Notes: generated by a model from the sequence alone, not told the origin. A stretch of 64,000 nt of DNA from Sphingobacterium zeae (GCF_030818895.1 NZ_JAUTBA010000001.1:1-64000); one strand, 5' to 3'; counted from the first letter of the stretch, positions 8,762-18,116 are shown. Translations and numbers: made by a program.

Positions 8762-10187
8762 CGCTCAATTTTTTGTCCAAATAAGGCGAAAGCATAATAA
8801 CCCCCATTAGAATGTATACGGTCTGCCCAGTAGGCATTTGATGAAGCACTTCATTCGCATATCCCGCAACCATAATTCCTGCAAGTCCGGCTGTAGAAGC
8901 CATTGCAATAGACTTGATCCGCCTATCTTTCACTCGAAATAGTACGTAATATGTGCCATATCCCAATATCGTGAGACATAAAATAATATAGCAAATAAGA
9001 CCGAAGATCCCCGTTTCTACCCATATAAAAACGAAGGAAGAATCTGTTGCGATACCATGTATTGCATCTCCTTCATTCGCATGTTTAGACCCGCCCAATC
9101 CTATACCAAAAGGATGGTCACCCATAAAGGTTCGCATTTTTTTCTGGTTCTCCAAGCGAACATTAAAGGAAGCATCCTTTGAAAAAGAGAAAGCCGTCCG
9201 CATACGACGGATATCGGAACTGCTATTGCCAATGGTCGTTAAATTAAAGAAAGCAAAAGCCATTATTAATAAAGAAAGACCAAAGATTACCCACTTCCAC
9301 TCTTTTACAAGAATAATGAAGAAAGCAAAGCCTGCAAAAGGAACAGCAATAGCGGCCCTTGTCCCGGATATCATTAGCCCGTAAGCCGCAAAAGCCACAA
9401 TAACTATATAAAGAAAACGTCTTTTTCCCTGCTTCTCATAAATAGCTAAGATCGTAAAAAATACCACAGCCAAGCCCATATGGCAGCCAAAATTTGCCGC
9501 ATCACTGAAAAATGAAAAGTAACGGATCCCACTATAAATAACATGCGTATGAGCGCCGAATGTATATAGCCAAGCAGTCTCGAATCGGTCTAAACCGATA
9601 TACTTTTGGCCTATCGCCTTTAAAGCTCCCAAAAGAACAAGGATGCCCCAAACTTTAAAAAATAAACGCAATTTGGAAATGTTATCCAGACTAATAAACA
9701 CCAATAATTGAAATAAGACAATATGCATCCCAATGCTACGGACTGTCGTAATCCAGTTCGCAAAAGTTGACATTGGATTTATAATCTCCAGCATACAATA
9801 AAGCATCCAAAAGATGGAGATCAGGAGAAAAGTATTAAAGTGTACTTTCCCTAAGGAATTTCCTCTAATAAAATGTAAAGCTAGCGAGAGAAAATTAAAT
9901 AAGATCAAAAGATCAAGTATGACGCCTACTGGAAGTGGAAATGTGATATAGCGTCCAAAACCCATCACTAGGTAGGATACAATATACAATAGAAAGAAAC
10001 AACTTATTGGCGAAGACAGCAGCACCATAATAACCAATAGAAATACAGGCAACATATAGAACAGCACAGCCAATGACACACCAGCAAAAATAAAAATGCA
10101 AGTTCCTGCCAATCCCCCGAGTATGAGGAACAGCAGGAGCAAATGCCGATTGGTTATCATCGATTTTATATGATCATACTGCATCAT
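8742..10187 (-). CDS. O-antigen ligase/polymerase-like membrane protein (Wzy candidate)
   Basis: This protein of about 481 residues has ten or more hydrophobic helices and a long periplasmic-type loop between them (around residues 310-390) containing RRMRTAFSFS, HPFGIGLGGS and GIATDSSFVF. That arrangement is typical of the O-antigen ligase/polymerase family, in which arginines in the loop bind the lipid-linked substrate. In this locus it is the best candidate for the Wzy polymerase. The frame opens with TTG at 10193, but ATG 10187 or 10184 is more likely, with GGGAAATAG just upstream. It lies immediately after the Wzz-like gene and overlaps the next GT2 gene. Confidence 0.82.
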   Translation of the reverse strand: MMQYDHIKSMITNRHLLLLFLILGGLAGTCIFIFAGVSLAVLFYMLPVFLLVIMVLLSSPISCFFLLYIVSYLVMGFGRYITFPLPVGVILDLLILFNFLSLALHFIRGNSLGKVHFNTFLLISIFWMLYCMLEIINPMSTFANWITTVRSIGMHIVLFQLLVFISLDNISKLRLFFKVWGILVLLGALKAIGQKYIGLDRFETAWLYTFGAHTHVIYSGIRYFSFFSDAANFGCHMGLAVVFFTILAIYEKQGKRRFLYIVIVAFAAYGLMISGTRAAIAVPFAGFAFFIILVKEWKWVIFGLSLLIMAFAFFNLTTIGNSSSDIRRMRTAFSFSKDASFNVRLENQKKMRTFMGDHPFGIGLGGSKHANEGDAIHGIATDSSFVFIWVETGIFGLICYIILCLTILGYGTYYVLFRVKDRRIKSIAMASTAGLAGIMVAGYANEVLHQMPTGQTVYILMGVIMLSPYLDKKLSDDIRTV

Positions 10188-10193
10188 ATCCAA

Positions 10194-12350
10194 CTATTTC
10201 CCCAGCGATGTCAGACCAAAATTACCCAATTGATATTCCAGACGTCTCAAAAAGGTAAACGGAGGCAACATTCCTGTAAACTCTTCCACAACATATTTTT
10301 CAGCGTTCATCAAGCAAATTACGATTGGTTTACCAGCAGAACGTTGCAATAGATCTGCAAACATCAACTCATCTTCTGTTTTCCATACTGAGTCCGCCCT
10401 TAATACCAATAGCGTGGCCATCCCCCGCTCTAAAAATAGAGAAGGAATGGGACTTAATGCCATAGAGCCATGCTTGACTAATGAAATATCATAATTACCG
10501 AGTTTTTCAGCCCAGCCACCATCCACTAAATATTCCCTCGATTCTGCACTAAAATCAGTCCCTTCTTTATAGGCCAGTACATTAATACCCAATCCCTGCC
10601 AGTAGGCTGTTAAAATGTCTGTCAGTGAGCTCAAATCTAGTGTTGAAGAGAACTTGACAATATTGATAAAATTTATAGGATTTGAGTTGTTGTAAAAACC
10701 ATATAATCTATTGGCCAAAACATGGATCGCTCTTTCTTCAATTTTAGTCTGTTTGACACCACTTTTCCCAAGCTTAGGTAGCGCTGCAATCACTTTTCCT
10801 TTTGTAATCCGTTCGGTTCGTGTTTTATCTCTTAACGTACGGTCAAAAAGTTCAATAATAAGTAATATTCCAAGTATAAATGCCACAGTCCCAAAAAAGA
10901 CAGCAAATACAATCAATTTTCTGCTATGCGGAAGTGCATTTAACGGAAAGCTTGCCGGATTGATCACTTTTAGCGTAGCCGAATTCATTTCCAAGCTCTT
11001 TAGTCTCAACCGCGCGGCATTTAAACTGGATAAGATTGACAAATAGGACTGCTCGGTAAAGGATATACCACGTTCCTTACGTTTTAAGACAGAGCCAATA
11101 GGTGAATATTGGGTGTATTTATGATCCAGTTCCTGCTTAAAATCACGGGCGACATTAAGTTCCGCCTCCGAGCGTTTGAAACGTAGAAGTTCTTCTACCC
11201 ATTGCTTTACATAATTTGCATTTGGATAGCCATTTTTAGTATATTTTTCCGCTGTATATTGATCCATAAACGAACGGAAGCCCTTCTCCTTTTGATCCAA
11301 TTCATGCGACAGTACATCTAGATCAGCTCCGCCCTGTTTATGCTTAAGAGAATCTACACTCAACGTCCGTATCTTTGAAATATTATAGTTGATGTCTGCA
11401 ATCTGATTCATGCGTGCCAAAAACTCCGTATTATTTTTGATCGCACGCATATTGGCATCCATTCCCGACTCCAATTGTTTTATAGCTGCTTGCGCACTGT
11501 TATAAACAAATAAGACATCCTGATGTCGTAGTTCATACTCTTTATCCAATAAAGCAATTGCTTCCGTCTGTTTATCGTAATTGATCACCCGGTTTTCAAC
11601 GTTATACATTGTCAAAGAATCTTCCTGTCCGCGAAGTTCCCGGCCTATACGTTCAAGCTCAGCCTCGAAATACCGGATGACATTGTTGGTACTGCCGAAT
11701 TGCAAATTGGTATATTCGATCGCAAAAACTTTACTCAAAATATCCAATGTCTGAAAAGCAACCCCTGGATCGTTTGCCTGATAGTTGATCTGTAAAATAT
11801 CGCTATTGTCTACCCTGTTGATCTTAATATTTTCGCGGAGAGCATTATAGCTGAAATAAGGATGGTTCCAGTTGAAAAGGCCGTAGACAAAATTATTACG
11901 GTCTGCTTTCTCATATTTTTCCAGATTCTTTACTGTATTTTCTTCCGAGCTCTTATCGATCAACTTCTGTACGTCTTTGGGGGTAATTGCGACAAGCTCC
12001 TTGTAATGTTTTGCGGTAATATATACATTATCTTTAGTAGGATCGCCGTGGATCATAAGCCGTGCATAAAGCTGCATAGAAAGCCTTTTGATCGTTTCCT
12101 TCGAATTAATAGTATTGATAATATTCTGGATCGAATTATTTAACACGTTCCAGTCTTGCGAAGCATTGGATTCGCCTGGATCACTTCCATAACTTGAAAT
12201 AACACCTGTATAGATTGTAATATCAGTCTTATACTGCCGATCCATTTGACGAGTCAGGTAGATCGCCAGCAAGGCAAAACCTAGCGGCAAAATCAACAGC
12301 CACCACTTAATTCTGAAAATGGCCCGAAAGATATAATGGAAAATATTCAT
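10194..12350 (-). CDS. Wzz/GNVR-type polysaccharide co-polymerase with degenerate kinase-like C-terminus
   Basis: This 718-residue protein has one membrane helix near residues 18-36 (WLLILPLGFALLAIYLTRQ) and a second near residue 455 (LIVFAVFFGTVAFILGILLI), bracketing a periplasmic, coiled-coil-rich region with INPASFP-type residues just before the second helix. That is the layout of chain-length regulators (Wzz/Wzc). The roughly 230 residues after the second helix occupy the place of the tyrosine autokinase domain of Wzc, but I see no Walker A (GxxGKS/T) or terminal tyrosine cluster, so the domain looks catalytically dead. It should govern polymer length and organise export. It is flanked by a TolC-like gene 4 bp upstream and Wzy directly downstream. 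Confidence 0.83.
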   Translation of the reverse strand: MNIFHYIFRAIFRIKWWLLILPLGFALLAIYLTRQMDRQYKTDITIYTGVISSYGSDPGESNASQDWNVLNNSIQNIINTINSKETIKRLSMQLYARLMIHGDPTKDNVYITAKHYKELVAITPKDVQKLIDKSSEENTVKNLEKYEKADRNNFVYGLFNWNHPYFSYNALRENIKINRVDNSDILQINYQANDPGVAFQTLDILSKVFAIEYTNLQFGSTNNVIRYFEAELERIGRELRGQEDSLTMYNVENRVINYDKQTEAIALLDKEYELRHQDVLFVYNSAQAAIKQLESGMDANMRAIKNNTEFLARMNQIADINYNISKIRTLSVDSLKHKQGGADLDVLSHELDQKEKGFRSFMDQYTAEKYTKNGYPNANYVKQWVEELLRFKRSEAELNVARDFKQELDHKYTQYSPIGSVLKRKERGISFTEQSYLSILSSLNAARLRLKSLEMNSATLKVINPASFPLNALPHSRKLIVFAVFFGTVAFILGILLIIELFDRTLRDKTRTERITKGKVIAALPKLGKSGVKQTKIEERAIHVLANRLYGFYNNSNPINFINIVKFSSTLDLSSLTDILTAYWQGLGINVLAYKEGTDFSAESREYLVDGGWAEKLGNYDISLVKHGSMALSPIPSLFLERGMATLLVLRADSVWKTEDELMFADLLQRSAGKPIVICLMNAEKYVVEEFTGMLPPFTFLRRLEYQLGNFGLTSLGK

Positions 12351-12354
12351 GATG

Positions 12355-13095
12355 CTATTGGCTTATAATTTTTGTCTTACTCAGGATTTCTAAGGTAAGG
12401 ATTTCATTGGTAATAATAGATTCGTTGGTTTTCAGAATTTCATAAGCCTCTGTCTCCAACTTCTTTGCTGTATTAAGATCGCTTATATTTGCATTGCCTG
12501 ACTTAAATTCATTCTCAGTCATTTTGTAATTCGCTAAGGCGATATTGTAATCTTCAATTTTTTTCTTGAGTGTAGAAAGAGCTGTTTTTACTTTCGTATA
12601 GGAGTTGACGATACGGATACGTTGCTCATCAAGCCATTTGTCCAATTCCAGCTGCGTAAATCGCTGTTCCATCTTCTGACGTTTGATTTTATTGCCTCGA
12701 TCGAAGAGATCATCCAAAGGAATATTCACTCCGGCAGTTCCGTAATAGGAGCTTTGGGTTACGCCAGAAGACTGATAGAAAAGAGGAGTATATTCATTCG
12801 TGAACGCTGAATTAATCGCGATATTGCCATACTGCCAAGATCCACCAACCCTGAAATATTTTAACCAGCTTCTCTTTTCTGTTATCAACTGATTAGCCTG
12901 AGCCTCCATTTTTGCCTCATACATTTCCACTCCTGGACTTTGCTTGGCATTTTGATAAAGGGTTTCCAAAGGCGGAAGTTTAAGCTTTGTAAAATCAACC
13001 ATATCCGTTGGGTCCATCACAGATTGTGCTTTTAGCAATAGGCTTGCTGTAACTAAATTTAACAGCAAAAAAGCCCTTTTAAGCAATAAGTTCAT
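12355..13095 (-). CDS. Half-length TolC/outer-membrane efflux-like protein
   Basis: This 246-residue protein has a signal peptide (hydrophobic to about residue 23, cleavage likely after LLKAQ). It has a helical, coiled-coil-prone body and a short beta-like segment (FRVGGSWQYGNIAI... YYGTAGVNIPLDDLFDRGNK) recognisable from outer-membrane efflux proteins. TolC family members are usually 400 residues or more, with two such repeats; here one repeat is present. The last helices (ENEFKSGNANISDLNTAK) match the family's conserved end of a repeat. It sits directly upstream of the Wzz-like gene, where a Wza-type exporter would be expected, so a role in polymer export is inferred. The reading frame is intact and no remnant of a second half is visible. 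Confidence 0.72.
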   Translation of the reverse strand: MNLLLKRAFLLLNLVTASLLLKAQSVMDPTDMVDFTKLKLPPLETLYQNAKQSPGVEMYEAKMEAQANQLITEKRSWLKYFRVGGSWQYGNIAINSAFTNEYTPLFYQSSGVTQSSYYGTAGVNIPLDDLFDRGNKIKRQKMEQRFTQLELDKWLDEQRIRIVNSYTKVKTALSTLKKKIEDYNIALANYKMTENEFKSGNANISDLNTAKKLETEAYEILKTNESIITNEILTLEILSKTKIISQ

Positions 13096-13115
13096 CGAAA
13101 TTATTATTTATGTTA

Positions 13116-14312
13116 TTAAACATCCGCCTTTTGGATGAATGCGGAAAACGTTTTATACAATATTTTTAAATCCATCCAGACCGAATAATGCTGTGCATAG
13201 TCAATATCCAGTTTTATTCTTTCCTGATCGGACATACTTCCATTATCGCCCCGCTTTTCAACCTGCCATAGGCCCGTTATACCCGCCGGAGCCATAAATC
13301 GCTCCACACTATCGTCTGTCGTCAGCATCTCGGCTTCATAGAGTGGCAAGGGCCTATTTCCCACAATAGACATATCGCCTTTAAGTACATTAAACAACTG
13401 GGGCAGTTCATCAATGCTATATTTACGGAGAATACGCCCGACCTTGGTTACACGTGGATCTTTCTCAAGTTTAAAGAAAGCCGCCTTTTTTTGTCTTCCA
13501 GCACTATCAGAACTTTTTACAACCGTATCATCATCTATAAGTACGTCACGTAGCTCATCCGTCGTAAAAAGATGCGCATCACCATCGCTTATCATAGTGG
13601 TCACAGTGCTACGATTAACACTTAGCGATGCATCTGCATATTGATTAAGTGCCATATACTCTTTTAAACGCTTGTCAGCGTCGGGATACATGGATCTGAA
13701 TTTATAAAAATCAAACATATAATAGCCAGATCCTATCCGTTTCGACTTGTAGACTGCCGAACCTTTACTTTCAATCTTAACAGCTAGATAAGCAATTATC
13801 AATATCGGTGATAGTAGAAGGATTAAAAGTGAAGACACTACTATATCAAATAATCTTTTTCCTAAAGGAATTCCTAATTGAGGAAAAGATGTATGATTGC
13901 CTTCAAATTTTTCAGTCTGTGCTGTCGCTTCGAAATAAAGTTTAATATATTTTCTAACCGATTCAAAAACATCCACATGTGCACGTGGATTAATTGTATT
14001 TGTGATACCAGCCTCAAAATAAGATTGCTTCTCAAAACGGGAAAGATCATTTCCAATCAAGATCAGTAATGTATCTTTTCCATGCTCGACAACCTTTGTC
14101 AACCTCGATAGGTCTTTATTTAAGCTTTTGCTTTTTTCATAGAAGACCACAGAAAAAAACTGCCCTTCATGTTCTTGAAAATACATATCCATGGCTTCGA
14201 ATGAATCAAAAAACTTCAATTCCACGCCCAATATCTCTTGGACTTGTTGATGAAAATAATCAAAAGTTTCGAGATTATCACCAAAGTATATATAATCGCT
14301 ATATTGAGGCAT
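13116..14312 (-). CDS. Polyprenyl-phosphate sugar-1-phosphate transferase with N-terminal receiver-like domain
   Basis: The C-terminal 250 residues are a bacterial sugar transferase that starts the repeat unit on undecaprenyl phosphate. The entry motif GKRLFDIVVS is at residues 151-160, followed by a single membrane segment, FYKFRSM near 203, then DPRVTKVGRILRKYSIDE and LKGDMSIVGNRPLP near 285-323. Instead of the usual membrane N-terminus of WcaJ-like proteins, residues 1-128 form an alpha/beta domain with receiver-like spacing. The phospho-acceptor position reads FYEK (Glu59) and the usual KP is NP (108-109), so it is probably a pseudo-receiver. Its ATG overlaps the stop of a true receiver gene by one base (TAATG), suggesting the two proteins act together. 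Confidence 0.87.
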   Translation of the reverse strand: MPQYSDYIYFGDNLETFDYFHQQVQEILGVELKFFDSFEAMDMYFQEHEGQFFSVVFYEKSKSLNKDLSRLTKVVEHGKDTLLILIGNDLSRFEKQSYFEAGITNTINPRAHVDVFESVRKYIKLYFEATAQTEKFEGNHTSFPQLGIPLGKRLFDIVVSSLLILLLSPILIIAYLAVKIESKGSAVYKSKRIGSGYYMFDFYKFRSMYPDADKRLKEYMALNQYADASLSVNRSTVTTMISDGDAHLFTTDELRDVLIDDDTVVKSSDSAGRQKKAAFFKLEKDPRVTKVGRILRKYSIDELPQLFNVLKGDMSIVGNRPLPLYEAEMLTTDDSVERFMAPAGITGLWQVEKRGDNGSMSDQERIKLDIDYAQHYSVWMDLKILYKTFSAFIQKADV

Positions 14313-14677
14313 TATTTTAATGCTTTTTTAATCCGCAACTTTAATTCAAGCGGATTGAACGGTTTTAAGATAAAATCATCGGCCCCAGCTTCAAGCAAGC
14401 TGATCCGGGTATTGGAATTATCCTCGCCTGACAAAAAGATTACTGGAATAGTCTTCAGAAATTCATTTTGCTTGATCATAAGCAGCAAATCGTACCCATT
14501 CATTTCTGGCATGGTATAATCTGATAAAATTAAGTCAACTACATTCCCTTCCTTGAGCCAATTGTATGCATCGATAGCATTACTAAAGAAACGAAAGTCA
14601 TAATCTGCATTTAAATAAAGTGTAATTAATTGACCAATTGCTGGTTTGTCGTCAATTATTAGAATCTTCTTTTTCAT
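14312..14677 (-). CDS. Single-domain response regulator (receiver only)
   Basis: This 121-residue protein is a complete CheY-like receiver. It has the acidic pair IIDDK near residue 8, phospho-acceptor Asp in LILSDYTMPEMNG near residue 54, a Ser/Gly switch in FLSGED and the conserved Lys in ILKPF. No output domain is present. The frame can start at TTG 14680, but ATG 14677 is the natural choice. Its stop overlaps the start of the sugar transferase carrying a pseudo-receiver, so it probably heads the exopolysaccharide operon and may control the initiating enzyme through receiver-receiver contact. That control is inferred. No cognate kinase lies next to it. Confidence 0.88.
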   Translation of the reverse strand: MKKKILIIDDKPAIGQLITLYLNADYDFRFFSNAIDAYNWLKEGNVVDLILSDYTMPEMNGYDLLLMIKQNEFLKTIPVIFLSGEDNSNTRISLLEAGADDFILKPFNPLELKLRIKKALK

Positions 14678-14735
14678 CAATCTTTAGATTTAATAAGCTT
14701 TGCTTTGGAACTGCATACCCTAAAATTACTACAAA

Positions 14736-14772
14736 TACCAGAGCCCCCCCTTTTAATAAGGCTGCTCTGGTA
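14736..14772 (-). terminator. Possible terminator after the LruC gene
   Basis: A perfect 9-bp inverted repeat (TACCAGAGC at 14736-14744, GCTCTGGTA at 14764-14772) with a 19-base loop lies 22 bp beyond the stop of the LruC gene. On the minus strand it is followed by TTTGTAG, a weak U-run. It would separate the LruC unit from the exopolysaccharide operon. Confidence 0.5.
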
Positions 14773-14794
14773 CATGCAGAAGTTAGTGCTTCTA

Positions 14795-17038
14795 TTACTT
14801 CTTATGTAGATACCAATCTGTATTTTGGGTACCCCCACTTGTTGCCCAAGACTCAAAGAGCGGATACGCAGCGGTAATCGCCTGTCCTTCGGACGGGTAC
14901 ACAAAAGATACCGGCACCAACAAACCAAATGGCTCATTCGATTTCGCTTTAAATGGATCTGATGCGGACAACAGTCTACCGGCCTCCTTCAAGACCAAAC
15001 TTTTATTGATTTTGTCAGTTGCCTTATAACCAACTAGGTGCACTTCATTTCGGCCAGCAAGGTTTTGATTGAAGTTTACAATGAAGGCATTTAATGTCCC
15101 ATAAGTAAAGTTATCTATCGGCGTATTGAACTCAATTGTTACAATTACCTCCACAGGCGCATATTGGCCCGATTGAGTCGATATAAAACGTGTATCTGTC
15201 ACTCCAAAAGCCTTATGCGCATCATCCCATAATGGAAGCACAGCGTACGTTTGTCCAGATTCCGTACCATTTGCTCCTAGAGGCAAGGCGGTACCTACCA
15301 AATCTTTGCGTGAATATGTTACACTTTTGACATTTCCCGCCGCGATACCATCAAGCTGCACAGCGGTCGAAAAACGGATCGAAGCACCTATTGATCTTAA
15401 TTTTGCTTTCAAGGCCACTTTAGTCACCTTATTCGCTGTATTTTGAAATTTGGTGATGTTCATATCCAATACGCAATCATTCATATCATAATCGCCTTTA
15501 GCGGGCCATTTATCTTCGAACACATAAGAATAAGTGCCTAAATTAACCTCAGTAACAGTCTGGTCTGTCGGATTGCCACTAGAAGCATTATTACCACCGG
15601 CGTTACAAGAAGTTCCCGCAATCACAACGGTCGACTTATCGTAAGGAACCAATTTAGCTGGACTATTGATCACATAATATGTACTCCATTGTGCATTCGC
15701 TGTATGATCTGAGCAAGCTACCTCTAGGTTACCACCATACGTAATAGCCATCCACTGGTTGCTTACATCAACCTTTTTGAGACGGGCCAATGCCTGACCC
15801 GAGGTCGGTCCAGTCATGGTGCTCGATTGGCTGTTAAATTTAGCCAAAGTTTTCACATCCAAAATAGAAGATGCAGCCAAATTGATTTTTGTACCACCGG
15901 CATCTAATTTATCTAAACTTAATAGAGCGCCCTGAGCCACCGAAATTGTCGCACCATTGGTCGTCAATGAATTGATTACTGTATGACAAACAGCCTCCAA
16001 CGTAGCATTCGTTAAGGTAGCGTTCTGTACAGTAAGCGTTCCCTCATTACGCACCACCGTACCGTTTGTGGTACTGCTCAGATTTTGGATTGTAGCGACC
16101 CCATAGTTGGTAAAATTACCATTGGTGATATCCGCTTTATCGGCAGCAAGCGTACCATAATTGACATACAGCGTATTATTTTTTGTCTCCATTTTGGAAA
16201 GTGAAGCCGAGCCATAATTGACAAAGCCACCCACCGTATTCTGCGTTACGTTAACTAGGTCAATCGAACCCGCCTGCGTAATATACAATCCATTATTGCT
16301 TCCAAGGTTTAGCTCAAAGCTTGTATTTTTCCAAGATCCTTGAATGTAAATCTTCACATTACTTGTACCGTTGTTGGCATCGATCTTACCTGTAAAGGTA
16401 ACACCAGATTTAACTACATACGATTTATTGGACTCGACAGAAATAGTCGAATTGCCCGATAGCGCTATTGCATCGGAAGGAACTACAACCGGTGTAGCTT
16501 CCACCGCTGCCGCTCTTAAGCTGCCACTTGCCAACGTCGCACTCGTCTTAGCGCTGCGCAAAACACTCGCTTTACTAGCCCAACCCGCGCTGACTCCACC
16601 CACATTGATCGCATTTTGCTGCCCAACTTCAATCATACTGGTTGCGGCAACACCAAGTGGAGAAGTCTCTCTTAAATAGATATATTTTGCAAGTGTTGGA
16701 ATCATGAGCTTACCAACAAAATCCTGTCCAGATTTTGCCTGACCCGCAGCCAACAGATTCGTCCCACTACCCAACGTCGGATCATTATCAAAAAACTCCA
16801 CCCGATAAAAGTATTTACCGCTAAATTGATCGTCAACTGCAACGCGCACATCGACAGCGCGTGTCGAATTCCACATAAAATCAGTTGGGACATTAACGCC
16901 AGCAGGAAATAAGGATGAAGAATCGGAGCCTGCAGTAGTATCGTTGTACAAATCCTTTACTTTCGAACAACTTGCCCCGAAGAGCGTAATCCCTGCAAGA
17001 CCCACCAAGAAGAGATTAAAGCTTTTTATGTTACACAT
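14795..17038 (-). CDS. LruC domain lipoprotein with beta-helix repeats
   Basis: This is a 747-residue surface lipoprotein. The signal peptide ends in FGASC (Cys24 counting from the ATG at 17038); a TTG 21 bp earlier is less convincing. The middle part (about residues 190-400) carries imperfect repeats of about 19-20 residues beginning NYG or NEG (NYGSASLS, NYGTLAAD, NYGVATIQ, NEGTLTVQ), consistent with a right-handed beta-helix. The C-terminal part has the LruC/DUF4842 signature: YSYVFEDKWPAKGDYDMNDCVLD with its Asp/Asn-rich metal-site-like motif, then the long jelly-roll-like region to the end. LruC proteins often accompany fimbrillins in Bacteroidota. Here one lies beyond the divergent AraC regulator, so a role as a surface or fimbria-associated component is inferred. 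Confidence 0.8.
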   Translation of the reverse strand: MCNIKSFNLFLVGLAGITLFGASCSKVKDLYNDTTAGSDSSSLFPAGVNVPTDFMWNSTRAVDVRVAVDDQFSGKYFYRVEFFDNDPTLGSGTNLLAAGQAKSGQDFVGKLMIPTLAKYIYLRETSPLGVAATSMIEVGQQNAINVGGVSAGWASKASVLRSAKTSATLASGSLRAAAVEATPVVVPSDAIALSGNSTISVESNKSYVVKSGVTFTGKIDANNGTSNVKIYIQGSWKNTSFELNLGSNNGLYITQAGSIDLVNVTQNTVGGFVNYGSASLSKMETKNNTLYVNYGTLAADKADITNGNFTNYGVATIQNLSSTTNGTVVRNEGTLTVQNATLTNATLEAVCHTVINSLTTNGATISVAQGALLSLDKLDAGGTKINLAASSILDVKTLAKFNSQSSTMTGPTSGQALARLKKVDVSNQWMAITYGGNLEVACSDHTANAQWSTYYVINSPAKLVPYDKSTVVIAGTSCNAGGNNASSGNPTDQTVTEVNLGTYSYVFEDKWPAKGDYDMNDCVLDMNITKFQNTANKVTKVALKAKLRSIGASIRFSTAVQLDGIAAGNVKSVTYSRKDLVGTALPLGANGTESGQTYAVLPLWDDAHKAFGVTDTRFISTQSGQYAPVEVIVTIEFNTPIDNFTYGTLNAFIVNFNQNLAGRNEVHLVGYKATDKINKSLVLKEAGRLLSASDPFKAKSNEPFGLLVPVSFVYPSEGQAITAAYPLFESWATSGGTQNTDWYLHKK

Positions 17039-17143
17039 AATTAAATAATAATAGATCAATGTTAAACAATTCTATCAGTCGACCGAGACAGGACTTTAAT
17101 ATTCGGCTTTTATACAATACTATTAATGTCGAACTGCTTGAAG

Positions 17144-17180
17144 CAAAGATATAACTAATTTTAGTGAGTAAATGACAAAA
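17144..17180 (-). promoter_or_regulatory. Bacteroidota-type promoter candidate for the LruC gene
   Basis: On the minus strand TATCTTTG (17151-17144) matches the -7 element TAnnTTTG. A TTTTG sequence lies about 24 bp upstream as a possible -33 element, a slightly long spacing. Transcription would start about 100 bases before the ATG at 17038. Confidence 0.45.
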
Positions 17181-17285
17181 TGCGCAAGTCCAGTATAAAT
17201 TGCAAATCTTGTAGCGGTTCAACTACACTGTCGCATAGAAAACTACAAAACTAGGTTATAGTTAAATAAAGATATTTTAGGAATA

Positions 17286-18116
17286 TTATCCTTGCCAACG
17301 TTTACGGTACTCAGTTGGCGTCAAGGCCGTTTCTTTTAAAAAAAATGTACTAAAGTTATTAACGTCTGCATAACCGAGCTCCCAAGCAATCTGCTTAATG
17401 CTGAGTGATGATTCAGTAATCAGCTTTTTACTCACTCGAAGCAACTCTTCGGTGATCAGCTCTTTTGGCGTCGCCCCCAGCACATCTTTCGTTAAGTTAG
17501 TTAATTTCTTAGTTGCGATGTTTAGCTCTTGAGCATAGAAAGCTACACGTTTTTCTTTTTTTACATACTGCTCTACCAACACCTGGAAACGCCTTACGAG
17601 CTTTATATCTGCACTTTGCCCCACCAGTTCATCCGACTGTCTATCTTCAGCATATATCGCAGCTAAGAGTACAATTTGTTTAACAATATTGTGAGCCAAA
17701 TCGCGATATATCACCTGATTATAATTCTGCTTAGATAGTTTAAGCTGCATACCCACAAATTCATAGTAGGTTGCATACTCCATAGGCACACACAACACAT
17801 GGTAGTTATATTCGTTTGTATTAAAAGATTTGAAGTTTCGCAGAAATGCAGTATCAACCGCCGTACGGGCAAAAAAACTTTCCGAAAAATAAATAATTAG
17901 AAAAGGTCGGGACTCATCTGGGTTAGCTTCAATTTTTATCCCCTTCGGAATCAACACCAGACAGTATTCTTCAATTTCTTTAATCTGATTATTGATCCGT
18001 ATACTACAGCCGCCCTTTGATACAAAAAGAACCACATAATTTTCTTTTGCTGTTGCATCGGTCACTTCCGAAGGCTCCTGCGCTACACCAATAACCCGCT
18101 GAACTCCAAATTCCAT
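17286..18116 (-). CDS. AraC-family transcriptional regulator
   Basis: This 276-residue protein has an N-terminal cupin-like sensing half (GGCSIRINNQIKEIEEYCLVLIPKG near residue 35). The C-terminal double helix-turn-helix (about residues 185-275) has LNIATKKLTNLTKDVLG as the first recognition region, and IKQIAWELGYADVNNFSTFF followed by ALTPTEYRKRW as the highly conserved second one. It starts at ATG 18116, divergently from the fimbrillin genes across 1.3 kb of AT-rich DNA and upstream of the LruC gene on the same strand. It is a likely regulator of either or both units. The effector is unknown. A 24-bp hairpin-like dyad at 18208-18231, about 100 bp upstream of the start, could be an operator. 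Confidence 0.9.
   Translation of the reverse strand: MEFGVQRVIGVAQEPSEVTDATAKENYVVLFVSKGGCSIRINNQIKEIEEYCLVLIPKGIKIEANPDESRPFLIIYFSESFFARTAVDTAFLRNFKSFNTNEYNYHVLCVPMEYATYYEFVGMQLKLSKQNYNQVIYRDLAHNIVKQIVLLAAIYAEDRQSDELVGQSADIKLVRRFQVLVEQYVKKEKRVAFYAQELNIATKKLTNLTKDVLGATPKELITEELLRVSKKLITESSLSIKQIAWELGYADVNNFSTFFLKETALTPTEYRKRWQG

Noticed and set aside
14744..14750. C7 run as a phase-variation tract
   Set aside because: It lies in non-coding DNA within the loop region of a putative terminator, so slippage would have no coding effect.
14677..14937. Possible 86-residue gene between the receiver and LruC genes
   Set aside because: It overlaps the LruC 3' end and the hairpin in another frame, has cysteine/arginine-rich low-quality composition and no family likeness; the region is better explained as intergenic plus terminator.
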